A stretch of 64,000 bases of DNA from contig JARUPZ010000020.1 in NCBI GenBank assembly GCA_031213475.1, positions 124,001 to 188,000 on the forward strand. The letters are read 5' to 3'. Of the stretch, positions 1 to 11,834 are shown one piece after another. The notes below the pieces were generated by a model. The model saw only the letters and a program-made list of their open reading frames with translations, had not been told where the DNA came from and did not search any database. How positions within the stretch are numbered: position 1 is the stretch's first letter; every line of letters starts with the position of its first letter. The position numbers and the translations under genes are program-made. This stretch comes from Nereocystis luetkeana. Taxonomy: Eukaryota > Sar > Phaeophyceae > Laminariales > Laminariaceae.

Positions 1-1057
1 CATTCATCAGGATACATTTCTTATTCCTGGTGTCAAGATGCGAATCTGTTAGGATCGCATCCATCTTGCCTATGTGTGCTTTACCCTTTCCCAGTACTTT
101 TGCTACAATGTCATGTGTATCCCAAGAAGAGCAGTATTTTGATATCTCTACGCCAAGGTACGTATACTGGTCTACGATCGGCAATTCATCTTCACTCCAC
201 TTCCAACTGAAATTTATCGGGTTCACCTTATCTTCGTTACAAACAACTACGGCGCATTTCTTGACGTTCGCAGTCACCTTCCATTTCCTAGTGTATTCTA
301 GCGTCTTCTCTATATGTTTCTGCAATAAATTCTTCGGGTGTTTCTGATGTCCCCACGAAGTCATCCGCAAACATCAATCCCGACACTGCTGTATCTTCCC
401 CTACCGTGACTCCCTGCTGCTTCGACTGCTCCTATCAGGTCGTGAATATATATCTTGAATAGGTCGGGTGACAACGTACATCCCTGTGCAACTCCTTGTG
501 AAATATCAACATACTTCGATATTTCCCGTACAGCATCACAGCACTTCTCGCACATTTCGTCAAATTTTTATTATGCTCCACATATTTCCTCTGATTCCTC
601 TTTCCCATAGTTTTTCCCGCAATCCATTTCTCCATACTGAGTCGTAGGCCCTCTGTACATCTGGAAAGAAACAGTACGTTGGTAGTCCCGAGTCTTTCCT
701 ACCTTGGATTATCTTACCTAAGGTGTACACATGGTCTACGCAGGTACGGTTTGGCCTAAACCCTGCTTGCCCTTCGCTTGTTTTGTCTTCTTTGTCCATC
801 ATCGTTCCCATTCTATCGTTCAAAATCTTACAAAATGTTTTGCCTACTATGCTTATTAATAGTAGCGTAATCCCTCTATAGTTCCCCGGGTCAGCCTTAT
901 CTCCTTTCTTGAATAAGTTTGCTACTACCCCTTCTCTCCACCTCGTAGGTGCGTACTCGTTTTTCCATATCCAGTTATACAACATAACCAGCATGGTAAG
1001 CATCATTTCTCCCCCGTACTTCATAACTTCATTCACTATTTGGTCTGTCTGCCCCAC
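1..1057 (-). pseudogene. Reverse transcriptase domain of LINE A (broken)
   Basis: The segment 1057-560 reads as the RT fingers and palm, with the phrases PGNYRGITLL, GQAGFRPNRTCVDHVYTL and VQRAYDSVW (motif A region). 555-361 continues in another frame with ISQGVAQGCTLSPDLF, the pre-catalytic motif. The catalytic FADDF follows at about 358-374, again in a shifted frame, and below it the translation has several stops. In motif A the expected Asp is present (FPDVQRAYD). At least two frameshifts separate the parts, so no functional protein is made. The assignment to the LINE RT family is secure from motif order. Confidence 0.9.
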
Positions 1058-1980
1058 CCTGCTGCATTTCTATTCTTAAGTTTAGCTACACATTTATTTA
1101 CCTCTTCCCTTGTGAACTCTCTCTGTAACCCTGCCGAACCACCGTCTTCCCTTTCTGATGCATCCACGTCCGTCTCTGCCCACGCGTTGATTTGCTTATC
1201 GAATTCTGCGTCGAACTTTTCGTTGGCTGTGGGTGTTCATAGCTTAAGGTATTGCTCTACTACTATTAATAGTACTTCCCTTTTCCCCTGTGAACTACTA
1301 ACCATTTTACCGTTCTGCGCTCTTAAGGTAGCTATTCACGTGTCTGCCTCTCCTGCTTGTTTGCCCAGTATCCCTTTTATCCCTGCCCACATCTGCTTCA
1401 TCCCGCCTTCAAAGTCTCCATTCGTTTTATTTACTACGTCTTTCCATATCCCTTTCTTCTTCTTCTCTACCATCTCTTTTACTTTCTTTCTAGCTAGCTA
1501 TATCATATTCCTCCTATCCTGTCGTAGGTTTGCTGGATGTATACCTTGCGTGAGCCTCTCTCCTCACTCTTATAGCCTCTTTCACTTCATCCCACCATTT
1601 TACTGCTCTGCTGCATACTATAATGTTTCCCCCTATTACTTCACTTGCTGTGGTCTTGACCAACTTCTCCCATCCTTCTATTATCCTAGCTCCTGCATCA
1701 TCCGTCTCCATATCGTTCCTTGTAGTACTGTACCTGGTACTATTATTTCCAATAACTCGGAAAATTGTTCAACATTTTCGGCCATCGCTTCTTGGAACTC
1801 TTCCCGTTTCTGTTTTACTTCTAGTGTATCTATTCTCCATCATCTGTGTAATTTCCTACCTCGTATTTGTGTGAAAAACTCTTGTCTGTCGACTGTCTGT
1901 CCATATTAGACAGTGATCCGTAGTTCTTACGTCCGCTGCGCATACATGTAGCTCTGTTTCCTTCCCACTTCCATTTTCTA

Positions 1981-2805
1981 CTACGATAAAGTCAAGGATA
2001 GAGCTTTCTCCCTTTTGTATGCACTGCCTAGTCCATTCCGGTCCTGCCTTTTTACTCTGTCGTTCAAAGTCTTCATCTCGTTGTGTTTGAGGAACTTCAA
2101 CATCTCTTCCCCATTCTTAATATTTTTTACTTCCCAATATTGTCCAATATTCTCTTTCAGTTTGCTTGCCTTCCCAATTCTTGAATTAAAATCTCCCAAT
2201 AGTACTACTTCTCCTTGCCTCTTATACTTATGTACATCTACTGCTACTTCTCCGAACTTCCTCTGTATATCTTGTATCGTATTATTCGACTCTGGGGGCG
2301 TATACGTAGATGTTTCCTAAGAAGTAATATTTCGCTCCCCGCTCCCCTGGTATCTTAATCCATATGCTTTCGTCGAATTTAGTGTCTTTGATCACGTCTA
2401 TTTTGTCACACAGGTATTGTTTGACTAGGAACCCCACGCCCCCCGCCCCCCTTTTCTTGCTATTGTTATGTCCCTTCCTCTTCTTCCCTATCCATGAATA
2501 CCCTCCAACTTTGCATCCTATCTCCCCCCCTCTCTTTCTCCCACGATTGACTCTTGAATTCCCACTATGTCTAGGTCGCGCGTACTTAGTTGTCCGACAA
2601 TTTCGATCATTTTGCGTTCTTCCGTGGCGAACCCACATACGTTCCATGATCCTATTCTCAGCCTCTTTTTCGTTTCACTATCCGCTCTAGTCTTACCTGT
2701 TCCTTCACCGTTGTCGCTACGAGTATTTAAGTCATCTCTTCTTTGAGCATTATTTCCGTTTCTGTTGTTGTCTGCTCGTTCTACGCCCCTATGTTTCTCC
2801 CCCAT
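1981..2805 (-). pseudogene. Endonuclease domain of LINE A (broken)
   Basis: The endonuclease starts with RIGSWNVCGF at about 2655-2626, the N-terminal strand of the exonuclease-endonuclease-phosphatase fold, followed by IVGIQES, which carries the catalytic Glu. After a frameshift 2570-2282 reads GGVGFLVKQY and ends with NIYVYAPRVE. After another break 2199-1981 begins with GDFNSRIG, the conserved Asp/Asn motif. In intact LINEs this domain nicks the target DNA to prime reverse transcription. Frameshifts at about 2580 and 2290 make this copy non-functional. Confidence 0.85.
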
Positions 2806-3238
2806 TACCTTTGAGCCACTTACTTGCTGTTTCCTGCCTCCCCTTACCTTCGTTCACCCTAGGACTACGTCTTAGTTTCGCTATTGCATTAGCTATGCAT
2901 ACTCTCCATCCCAGTATTCTAACCCATGCCGACACTTTTTCTGTCTCTATCCTCTGCCACTCCATGCTCGCTTTCGGCTTTAGCGTGACTCGAAAGTGTT
3001 CTCCCTCTCGTTCTACGTTTCCTATTGCAAAGCAGTACAATCCTACTTCGTCGCACTTCCTCTTGAACTCAATCCTCATCATGTCGCTAGGAACTCCAAA
3101 TATCAGCACTGCTAGCACTTTACCCTGCCAGTCTTTCTTGCTCCACCCACCCTGCCTCACCGTCTTTCTCCTAATCTCTTCCGAGAATATCTCCAGATTG
3201 TTTGTGTACATAATGTTAGTGGGAAACGTTAAAGTCAC
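2789..3238 (-). pseudogene. N-terminal segment of LINE A pol (unrecognised domain)
   Basis: An open frame of about 149 codons lies directly upstream of, and partly overlaps, the endonuclease segment on the same strand. It is rich in Arg, Lys and Glu, as expected of a nucleic-acid-binding region. I do not recognise a domain. Its position suggests it is the start of the same long pol polyprotein. No clear ATG context or promoter was seen. Confidence 0.55.
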
Positions 3239-3934
3239 TGGGACTTCCCAATCCTAGTACTCGTTGGGGGTCTGGTGCCTTTCACTTCTTTTTCCGGCGC
3301 GCCACACTAAATAATGCCTCCAACACGGGCTCGTAGCCTGGAGCCAAGTTCAACACCCTCAACACAAGTACCCCACGTTTGTTTGTGTCAGGCGAGCTGC
3401 ATGGTAATCATCCTGGCGTCCCACGATCGTATCTTCTATCTTCTTGCCCCGCTGCTGTACTGGTTACTTTCCTCCAGGGAGGTCATTTTTACATTTTTAC
3501 CATGCAAGGTTCAAGGACGGCTTGCATAAGACAAAATCTTACTCACTCATCGGGATGCCCCGTACGTCGCTTTCTCCGTCGTATGTACATTTCACCATGG
3601 ATGGACAACTACCCCACTAATGCTCCCGAGTAGGCCTTCACTGCCGAAAGCTTGGCCAACAATTCCCTCACATTTTGTACCGGCTTCTCTCCTTCAAGAT
3701 ATCAAGATATCTACGTACCGCTTGGTGCTCCTTCTCTTTGGTCATGTGGTCGGTCAAATGCAAGGTGTTTGTTCCATGAGTATAAAAGGTCTTGACTTAA
3801 TGCCATGCATCATCCACCCCTCCCATTCATTTAGCGCTTGGTATGTCCATCAAATGTCGGGGGTTTTAGGAATAATATCAGACCAGACTTCCACCGCCCA
3901 ATGGAAATCGGTAAAGGTTTACGGGTATCTTTGA

Positions 3935-4027
3935 TGGGGGGGGGGCGTACTCATCTGTTGCTTGCCTTAGTCATATGGTCATTGACCACGCATCCCTTTC
4001 CAGACGGAGCACCGTTCCTACTCCTAA
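3935..4027 (+). repeat. Oligo(G)-flanked dispersed repeat, short copy
   Basis: A run of about 11 G is followed by CGTACTCAT, TTGCTTGCCTT, CATTGACCACGCATCCCTTT and GGAGCACCGTTCCTACTC. Nearly the same order of words follows a G run at 54351. The middle part resembles the GACCATAGACC-CTCGCATCCC segment of the longer copy at 9139. Confidence 0.7.
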
Positions 4028-4385
4028 TATAGACTCTTCCAACAATTGGGCGCTCATTACGTTGTTTCCATATATTACATAGAAATGTTTTTGCTAATAA
4101 TAGTATTCCCTTCCTTTTTGGCCGCCTGTGGCCACCATCTATCTCCTAGGATAGTGATCGTTTTCTCTCTTCTATCTAGTGTATAGAACTCGTCCATGTC
4201 ACACTCGTCTATTTCCCCCATCTCTGCTTCTAACACACCCCCTTCCTCCTTGTGCATTTCACATTCTCCTACACTATATGAGTTGTACTCCTATGCTTTA
4301 CCACACGGGCACATCTTTGCATCTACCTCTTCCTCCTCCCGGCTACTTACGTCTTTCTTCTTTCTGGCAGGTCCAGGTCACTTAC

Positions 4386-4590
4386 GAGGGGGGCGGGGCG
4401 GGGGGGGTACTCCTTTTCATGCATGCATCAAGCGCGAAGCGCCGTGAGGTGTTGGGCGAGTCGGATGAAGGGTCAGATGCATCCCACTAAGGACCGCTTT
4501 TGACGCGGATGTTCTTGCATACATATATATGGATGAAACAGCGTCAATGGATTGACTTAACTTATGCTGTGGCCAATTCCCGAGACAGCA
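4386..4590 (+). repeat. Oligo(G)-flanked dispersed repeat, internally deleted copy
   Basis: After a G-rich run comes GTACTC and CATGCATGCATCA, then GCGCGAAGCGCCGTGAGGTG, GCGAGTCGGATGAAGGGT, a spacer and a right end CCCGAGACAGC. The same words occur in order at 9309-9462 and, without the right end, at 53549-53615. The part corresponding to 9235-9300 of the long copy is missing. Confidence 0.7.
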
Positions 4591-5450
4591 ATGGGTTCAC
4601 TATACAATTGCCTCGTGGGTGCCTCACCGTGTACACCCTACGTGATACGATCATCCCCCTTGTACGGAGTGGAGGCTCTCCCCGCAAAAAAAATAATATC
4701 TAACTCGACTACCAGTCGTGGTGACCGCCAAAAAGCAAAACGGTACCCTGGCTGTCTAGCTCACGGAGTGAGAGGCGTGTTTTACAGCGTCGTCGCCAAC
4801 CGACGCCAACCGACGCCAACCCAATGGGGGCTTGAGGGGGGGACATGGATGAAGTCGACATCTAACGGCACCCAAATGAGACTGGGAAGGGGGGGGGGCG
4901 GGCAACAGAAAGATTATGCTCGTAATTCACTAGGTCAAGACTTGTTCCTCGGCTGCACATACATGGTATGATATATATATGCTTTGTGTCCGGAACGTTC
5001 ACAAATTGGCATAGACATTGTCGATCGTCGATGCTTGAAATGTTTTCAACTTTATATATTTATGGCTGTGGCTGCAGACTACTGTAGTTTTGCAAAACAT
5101 GCGAAGCAATCAACTGCAGAGAGCGCGTAGCGTGGGTAGGCGCGATCCGATACGAGTCGACGGGAGAGAACAGGGTTGAAGTATCCCCCCTGTAAAACTA
5201 CAAGAAGACACGAACCGTAGTGGAGAGGAGGGGGGTGGGGGGGGGTCGGCTGTGTGACCCCGGGTCTGAGTTTTATTACCTTTCCGGAAGGAGAGAAAAA
5301 AGAAGAGCGAGTATAACGAATGATACGAAAAAAAAGGGAAAAAAAGAAAGAGTCCTTGAGCACACGCATGCACGCCCCTGGGAGGTGTGAGCTCGGGCGA
5401 AGAGCGTGGAGGTGGGGTCACTTATATTTTATTTTTCTCTCGCCCGACGC

Positions 5451-7984
5451 AATTATGCTAGAACTTATAAAATCATGAAAGTGGGAGCGGTTGTGGCAAG
5501 CCTGCACACGTGAAAATATAGCGTAACCCCAACCCTTTCGTCGGCGGCAGACGCCACTACATTCACATTCAATCGATCAGAAGTGTTTGTGTGCAATTCG
5601 ACCTCCAAGTGAAACCAATCCTGCCGATATCGCTGTTGCAATAACCTCGACATTGTACGTAGTACCTGGTACCACGCTTCAACAGCAGTAAGAAGTTGCA
5701 CCCCGTCTGACTGACGACCGGGTACGCGGTGGCGGGTACCCGGACCCGTCGGAACCGGAACCGTACCGGTCCAATTCACGGAATCGCGGGTGTTTTTGTA
5801 CCCCGGGTACCCGTCAATTTTTCTATACGGATCCCCCCAAGACTGGGGTATACGTTGATTTATACATACACTACAGCGGCTGTGCCCCTAGACTCTTGCC
5901 TCTCGCCCCTGCAGACTACAGACCAAAAATAGACAATACCCGTAATAATACCTGCCTTCGCACAACACGCTGCACATACACGATACCCCGCGTAAGCGGC
6001 CGTAGTTTACCATAAACCAGGAGATAGACCAAGCACAAGAAGCCCCAACCTTTCGATGTGTGTTGCTGTTCGCCCAGAGACTGGTGTTGATTGCGGTAAT
6101 GAAAGACCGAACGCCATATGGTTTCCGCACGGGGTTGATATGTTCGATGTTTGGTGTTTGCTGTTATGATTGGACGGGTATCGGTCTGGGTTACTATTTT
6201 CCATGTTCCATGCCGTTATTTCACAACTAACTCCCCACTCCCCACGTCTCTACTCGACCGAACAGAAAATATCTCTCTACCTTCTTGCCTTCAGCCTTCA
6301 GCCTTCTTTCTTTGGTATGATTCATCGGGAGCGGCGAAATGAAGCAATGTTTTCCCACCTTTCGCCTCACCACGCCGCCGCTCGAAAGCCACAAGGGGAG
6401 TCAATAGTGTATGGTATCCCGAGTCCGCCTTACCAGGCCGCCGCCCAAGCGCAAAAACGGGAGTACAGTGAATAATGTATGGTAACCCGGGTACCCGGAT
6501 CCCCGTGTCCGCCGTACTCGCCGTCGCTCAAACGCTGGCATGGTAACATAATGCTAACAATATATTGGCCATCTACTCGTACGTTATCCCTCTAAAAAAC
6601 GTGTGTTACGATGGTCAGCCAATAAGAATTATTCAATTAACACAGACTAACATAGTGTTATGTAAGCGTTAAATTGGTCATCTAAGTGATCCGCTAGATT
6701 GTGTTACGGTAGCAAGTACGAATTCCGCTGACACACTAACATAACGTTACTCGCTACAGGCTGATGTCGCTAACACGGTAACACAGTGTTGACGTTTTCC
6801 TGACCATGTACGTTCTTCTCCCTTCAACCTGTCACGATAACCACCAGGAATTCCGCAAAACACACCAACTCAGTGTTACTCGCTATGGGCCGCATATATT
6901 TACCTTAACACCGTGACACGTACACTATGCGGTCAATACGGGATCAAGGAAACACTCTAAAATAATAGTGTTGCGCGATCGCTTGCCAAAAATTTGACAC
7001 ACTGACACTATGTTGTCACAAAATCCAGAAGTAGTAGTTGACATAGTAACGTAATGTTGCGGGGTTTTTTCGCTGGCGCCTACCTATCATTAACCTATTC
7101 CGAGGTGTGTATGTTATTAAAAAACCATGAGACGATGATGTGGCAATTTTCAAGTTGATTTTTCGTCATTTTATCACCATTTATTTGCCCGTACTCAGAA
7201 AACAAACTACAAACAAACTCTATTTGCAGCACGAAATGTCACATTACTGGTCAGTATGTAAATATCAACGTGGTATACGCCTCTTGAATTTGATTTGGTT
7301 CTTCGACAGAAGCGTATTTGTACTGAACTTCAACATAAACACTCCTTCCCTTGTATTTAGGGACATAGGGGCAGGGGGGAACTGTTTATTTTCTGAAATC
7401 GGACAGACGCCCTATTACGTGGAGGAATTATTTATTTTCTGAACTCGGGGAGACGAACCCAAGAAGACCAGAAGAGGTCAAGAGAGCATGTACGATATTG
7501 AGATTCACCAAACACGTACTACAGCAGTAGTACGTCAAGACCTGCTGCACAACATTTACAGTACCTATCAATAGGATGTCACCGAGTCATACTGCCGCGC
7601 TTTTGTTCTGGAGCGTTCTCCACTACTTTCTGTTTCGTAGGTCTTTTTTGGAACAACGGTACACATTGCCGGATGGCAAGCAGAATAATAGAATGACGTT
7701 TATCATACCAGGTACACACTTTCGAGCGGCCCTCACGTGCGAACTGCAGTATCATTGCACGTGAGGGTATTGGCCGAAATCAATTGAAATCGTTCCTGCA
7801 AGTATTCGTCTCGTCGACCCAAGTAACATCTATCTAGGGAAGTCGTGTTGATCAGTAGTAGTAGTAGTCAATCGCGAGGAAAAAGCGCAAAACTCGCGAA
7901 CGGTTACCACGCATCATCTTGCAAAGCTGTGAGTGCCACCGATCGGTTGAGCTCACAGCTAACGTCTATTTTTAGGTTTTTTAT
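5451..7984. other. Gene-free stretch, several short tandem repeats
   Basis: No coding region was recognised. Between about 6355 and 6520 a unit of roughly 75 bases (CGCCGCCGCTC, GGGAGT, AATAGTGTATGGTA) is repeated two to three times. The palindromic array at 6540-7070 is listed separately. An inverted pair CGGCCCTCACGTGCGAA / CACGTGAGGGTATTGGCCG flanks about 7727-7775. The remainder shows nothing I can name. Confidence 0.5.
6540..7070. repeat. Degenerate array of TAACAC...GTGTTA palindromic words
   Basis: Words such as CTAACATAGTGTTA, CTAACATAACGTTA, GGTAACACAGTGTTG, CACCAACTCAGTGTTACTC and ACACTGACACTATGTTGTC recur about every 45-120 bases across 530 bases. Each is a short imperfect palindrome of TAACAC with GTGTTA. 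Some are followed by the shared word CTCGCTA. It looks like an old tandem repeat that has decayed, or a set of related binding sites. No coding potential is visible. Confidence 0.5.
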
Positions 7985-8837
7985 AAAATCAGCTCGTGTG
8001 GGGTTGGAGTTTCCACACCTTGCGAGGCGGTATCGAGTCGGGTAATGTCCGTTTTCGTCCGCGGGTTGTTGTAATTGAATACGAATGTAAGGGTTTCTGA
8101 TCCGAGGATGGACCTTATCGTTCTCGAGTGCAGCGGGACTTCGATGTTGTCCCGAAAGGAAACTCTCGCCACGTGCTGGCTCCATGAACCCCAACCAATC
8201 TAAATCAGCCCGTGGGGTTGGGGTTTCCACACCTTACGGAGCGGTATCGACCCGGCCGGGGTGCGTTCCTCTTTGTCGTTGCTTCAGTTGCAGATGTATA
8301 GAAGGATTTCTCATCTGGGTATGAGACACTTTCGTCCCCGGATGCGGCAGGACTCGACGTCTTCCCAAGGGGTAATTCTCGCCGCGCGCTGACCCATTGA
8401 TCAGCCGATGGGGGTGCCAGGTTTCACACCTCGCGGAGCGGTACCGACTCGGGGGGTCTCCGTTTTCGTCCTCGGATTATTCGAGCTGTATTGTTATGGA
8501 ACGAGTTCTGGTCCGGCGATGGGACTTTACGTCCCTGCCTATGGCGGGATCTCGACGTTTGTCTCGAAGAGATATCTCACTGCGCGCTGGCTCCATGAGC
8601 CCCAGCCCATCGGAAAGCAGCCAATCAATGGAGTTGAGATTTTCACACCTTGCGGGGTGGTATCGACTAGAGGGGTGCGCGTTTTGGTCGTCGGGTTGTT
8701 GAAATTGTACGTGTATAGAAGGAGTTCTGGTCCGGCGAGGGGACGTTATCGTCCCCGAGTGCGGCGGGACCTTGAAGCTGCCCCGAAATAATCAATTGTC
8801 GACCCTATGAGCCCCAGCCGATCAGAAATCAGCCAGG

Positions 8838-8926
8838 TTTAGAACCGCAGTCCCGTGTTGGGTACAAACCACTCAAATTTCCAGTAGTTTGTCCCCAAAA
8901 CGGGACTGCGGTTCTAAAGGGGTTAA
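8838..8926. mobile_element. TTAA-type MITE inserted in the satellite
   Basis: TTAGAACCGCAGTCCCG on the left pairs with CGGGACTGCGGTTCTAA on the right. The inside also folds, with GGTACAAACCACTC against AGTAGTTTGTCCCC. The right end is followed by AGGGGTTAA; the left TTAA is lost or mutated. A fuller copy is at 41385-41481. Confidence 0.8.
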
Positions 8927-9138
8927 AGTTCTCACACCTTGCGGGGTGCTATCGATCTGGGGGGTCTCTGTTTTTTCGACGGGATGTTGGAGTTGAAGAT
9001 GTATGAAAGGGTTTCTCTCGGCTGCGGCGGCGGGACATCGACGTTGTCCCGAGGGGTCTCCCCACGCGCTGGCTCCATGAGCCCCAGCCAATCATGGAGT
9101 TGGGGTTGGGGTTTCCACACCCTGCGGGGCTGTATCGA

Positions 9139-9473
9139 CCCGGGGGGGGGGGGGGGGGGAGGGGGGGGGGGGGGGGGGGGGGGGTACTCGATAGGAGAGA
9201 TGTTCTCGATCCCATGCATGGTAGTAGTCGTATGACCATAGACCCTCGCATCCCTACAATGCCGGGACGGAGCATGTCGGGTTTTCACCGACCAGGCAGA
9301 CATTGCTTGCACCGAGCGCGAAGCGCCGTGAGGTGCCCGGCGAGTCGCAGAAGGGTGAGCAGTATCCTACTATGAACCGCTTGTGGGGCGGACTTGCATG
9401 TAGATGACAGTCTCAATGAGTTAATTTAATTTCCGGTGTAGGCACTTACTTCCAGAGACAGCCCGGGGGGGGG
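9139..9473 (+). mobile_element. Oligo(G)-flanked dispersed element, longest copy, nested in the satellite
   Basis: A G-rich run (9139-9183) is followed by GTACTC, CATGCATGGTAGTAG, ATGACCATAGACCCTCGCAT, GCCGGGACGGAGCATGTCGG and GCGCGAAGCGCCGTGAGGTG. It then reads GCGAGTCGCAGAAGGGTGAG, a spacer, and ends CAGAGACAGCCCGGGGGGGGG. The satellite unit normally reads CGAC-CCGG-GGGG-TCCGTTTTCG here. The element therefore sits in the G tract of one unit, and the CCCGGGGGG string appears on both sides as a target duplication. The size of about 330 bases and lack of coding suggest a non-autonomous SINE-like element. Its autonomous partner is unknown. Confidence 0.7.
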
Positions 9474-9740
9474 TCCGTTTTCGTTCCCGAGTTGTGGTGG
9501 AGTTGTAGATGTATGAAAATATATATGATCCGGGGATGGGACCCTGTCGTCCTTAGGTGGCGCTGGCTCCATAACCTCAGCAAAACAGTGATCAGCCCAT
9601 AGGGTTGGGCTTTCACACCGTGCGGGACGGTGTCGAACCGGGAGATCGCCGTTTTCGCCCCCAGTTAGTCGAAGTTGTAGATATATGGAGGGATTTCTGA
9701 TCCGAGGACAGGACCCTATCCTCCCTGGTTGAAGCATAAA

Positions 9741-10936
9741 TTGGATGGCGCTATTCAGTATCAATCTTCTAGAAAGAGCCAGTGGCCTCTGGCATGGATT
9801 TGGCCCACCAATCAGCTGCCAGAATCGTCCTTCAGAATTGCATTGTAGGTCAGCAGCAGCGCTGGCTGGATGACTGTCAGGACTGCGTCGGAATTATGCT
9901 ACGGCCATGACTCGGCGCGGCGTGGGACCCGATGTTCTACTAGTTGTGGCACCCAGCTCTCCTGCCCATGGGACAATGCGGGGCTCAAGCGACCTGAGTT
10001 GCGCTACAACGAACAGACAGACAGACAGAGAGACAGAGAGACAGAGAGACAGACAGACAGACAGACGTACATAGCAGCATGTATCAATAAGGGTATTTTC
10101 GGCATTGCTGGCAGTCTATCGACGTACCCTTTAGACTCGTCTATGGACCGGGACCGCTGCTACATTGTCTGCAACGCTCAACACGAGACAGTCACGACTC
10201 GGGGCGGCATGAGACTCCAAGTGGCTCACTGGTTGTGTTGCCCACAGCCTCTTTATTCACATTTACTACCAGGGTTAGGGTCTTACCCACAACCAACGCG
10301 GGGGTGAAAGCCTCTGGGTCTGATCACGTGGAGACCGTGTTGAGGACAGACGGATGGACAGACTTCGTGCCAGCATTTAGTACCACGGATATCTGGAGTT
10401 GCATGTATAGAGTAGTATTTTGTGTATACCTGGTAATAGTTATTTTGTTCTTCCTCTTTGAGCTCTGACCTCTCAGAGCTTCGGCTTGAGCAATGCCTTC
10501 TTCTATTATTTGCCGGCGAGCTTTTTCTTCTATATCGATCAATCGGAATGGCCACGCTGCCGTCTCCTTTCAATACCGCGGTGCTCCGAGCTCTCGACGG
10601 TGCCACAACGGCCGCTTATGGCCAGCGCAGCAGCTCTCTCGTAGCTTGACGCTCTCTGAAAATGTAGCATGGTTTCATTTCCCAACAACTCTGACATATG
10701 ATATAATATTCAAATTCTTAAACGCCTTCTTCTCAAACCTCACATTTTTTTCTGCGGAAGGCTACAGTTTTTTATGGTTGAAAAAGTATGGATGAATATA
10801 TAGCATGTATGTATGTACTGTAGACCACGACCACCGCCCTATCGCGCAAAGATCGATAAGAAATCCAAGTATGATACGAAAGGCCATCGTCGTGGGATGT
10901 CCCATTATTATTGCACACATTCATTGGAATACAAGT
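9741..10936. other. Gene-free stretch
   Basis: No coding region was recognised. It contains a (GACA/GAGA)n tract at about 10014-10064 and a copy of TACCTGGTA at 10427. Nothing else could be named. Confidence 0.5.
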
Positions 10937-11804
10937 TGTTGTTGTTGTTGTTGTTCTCACATTAACTCATCGCCACAATACAAGGCAATCCGTGGTCGCA
11001 GGACAGGCTCCAATAACTCTGGAGTGGAAGAAATACCTCGATAAAAAGTAAAACAAGCAAAGAGTAGTACACAAGATAACTGAAGCACATCTGCACCTCA
11101 GACAAAACATGAAAAAAGGAGGTCCGCGCGTGTACGTATCAGGTACATGTGGTACGCTGTACAAGTCGTCACAGAAAACGAGAAGATCACATACTAGCCA
11201 GAAAAAAAAGACAGGCGATGGAAATAACAACTCGACATCGAAAAATCGAAATCAAAAGTCGAAAAAAACACACACATCCAAGAGGGAAGAGAGATAAAAA
11301 AGTCCAAGTCAGGCAAGGAAGCAAGAGCAAGAAATCAATAAAGAACACACAAGAGAAGGCGCAATTTTGCGCAGATTTCAGGCTCGCACGTATCGCGAGG
11401 GGTGCAGAACAGAGGCAAACACAAAAAAAAACAAGCATACGCACTCCGCCACTAAATACACCAGGGAAGCAAAAACGAGCCTAGCAGACAAAAAACTAAA
11501 AAAGAGGATGAAGCAAAGCAAAAAAAACAAAAGCAGATAGCGAAAAGCAAAAAAGCAAAACGGAAGATACAAACAAGGACACAAAGAGGTACAAACGGGA
11601 AAGAAAAAAAGATGAAAAAGAAGGGACAAAAAGAGACAAACACAGGCGGGGGGGAAAGATCATATTAAAGGCAGGCACTGGAGCATACAGACACGCAAAG
11701 TTGCCCAGGTGGCACCATGCTAGTTACTTCGGTCCCAAAGAAAGGAGCGCATCATGACGATGATGGTCATACCCAGGCTTCAGTCTGTTGGGCAGACTGC
11801 CTTC

Positions 11805-11834
11805 CCCCCCCTCCCCCCCCCCCCCCCCCCCCCC
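11805..11834 (+). repeat. Poly(C) tract
   Basis: About 30 bases, nearly all C, lie inside the C-terminal part of LINE B (poly(G) in the element's own sense). It disrupts the end of the element's reading frame. Confidence 0.8.

Larger units (their letters stand above)
1..3257 (-). mobile_element. LINE A: degraded non-LTR retrotransposon, truncated by window edge
   Basis: Conceptual translations of the minus strand give, in order, an N-terminal region (3238-2789), an apurinic/apyrimidinic-type endonuclease (about 2670-1980) and a reverse transcriptase (about 1060 to below 1). This is the usual order of a LINE pol gene. The reading frame is broken several times by stops and frameshifts, so the copy is dead. 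The reverse transcriptase continues past base 1, so the 3' end is outside the window. The family differs from LINE B and LINE C: here the catalytic motif reads FADD and the endonuclease is still present. No target-site duplication can be checked because one end is missing. Confidence 0.9.
3258..5450. other. Gene-free stretch with dispersed repeats
   Basis: No protein family was recognised in either strand; the open frames are short and lack codon structure. Two copies of the oligo(G)-flanked repeat are annotated separately. The rest is unique sequence with G tracts, for example near 4893-4900 and 5229-5250, and an A-rich purine tract at about 5290-5350. Confidence 0.6.
7985..9740 (+). repeat. 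Tandem satellite of about 210-bp units, seven to eight copies
   Basis: Units begin near 7990, 8209, 8406, 8623, 8917, 9101 and again around 9470 and 9598. Each shows the same order of words: GGTTTCCACACCTTGCGG, GCGGTATCGAC, CGTTTTCGTCC, TTGTAGATGTATAGAAGG, TCTGGTCCGGCGA, GGGACTTCGACGTTGTCCCG and GCGCTGGCTCCATGAGCCCC, then CAATCA. Units differ by roughly a fifth to a quarter of positions, so the array is old. A TTAA-type MITE (8838-8926) and an oligo(G)-flanked element (9139-9473) are inserted in it. The open frames across it are by-products of the repeat. Confidence 0.85.

Noticed and set aside
1040-1909. A 289-codon plus-strand frame
   Set aside because: It is antisense to LINE A, whose endonuclease and reverse transcriptase motifs are on the minus strand.
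5079-5421. Minus-strand frames with a hydrophobic Phe/Leu stretch, like a signal or membrane protein
   Set aside because: The hydrophobic run comes from an A/G-rich tract read in reverse; there is no family and no splice context.
11149-11678. Lys/Gln-rich plus-strand and Phe/Leu-rich minus-strand frames
   Set aside because: This is the T-rich 3' untranslated region of LINE B, confirmed by the copy at 41808.
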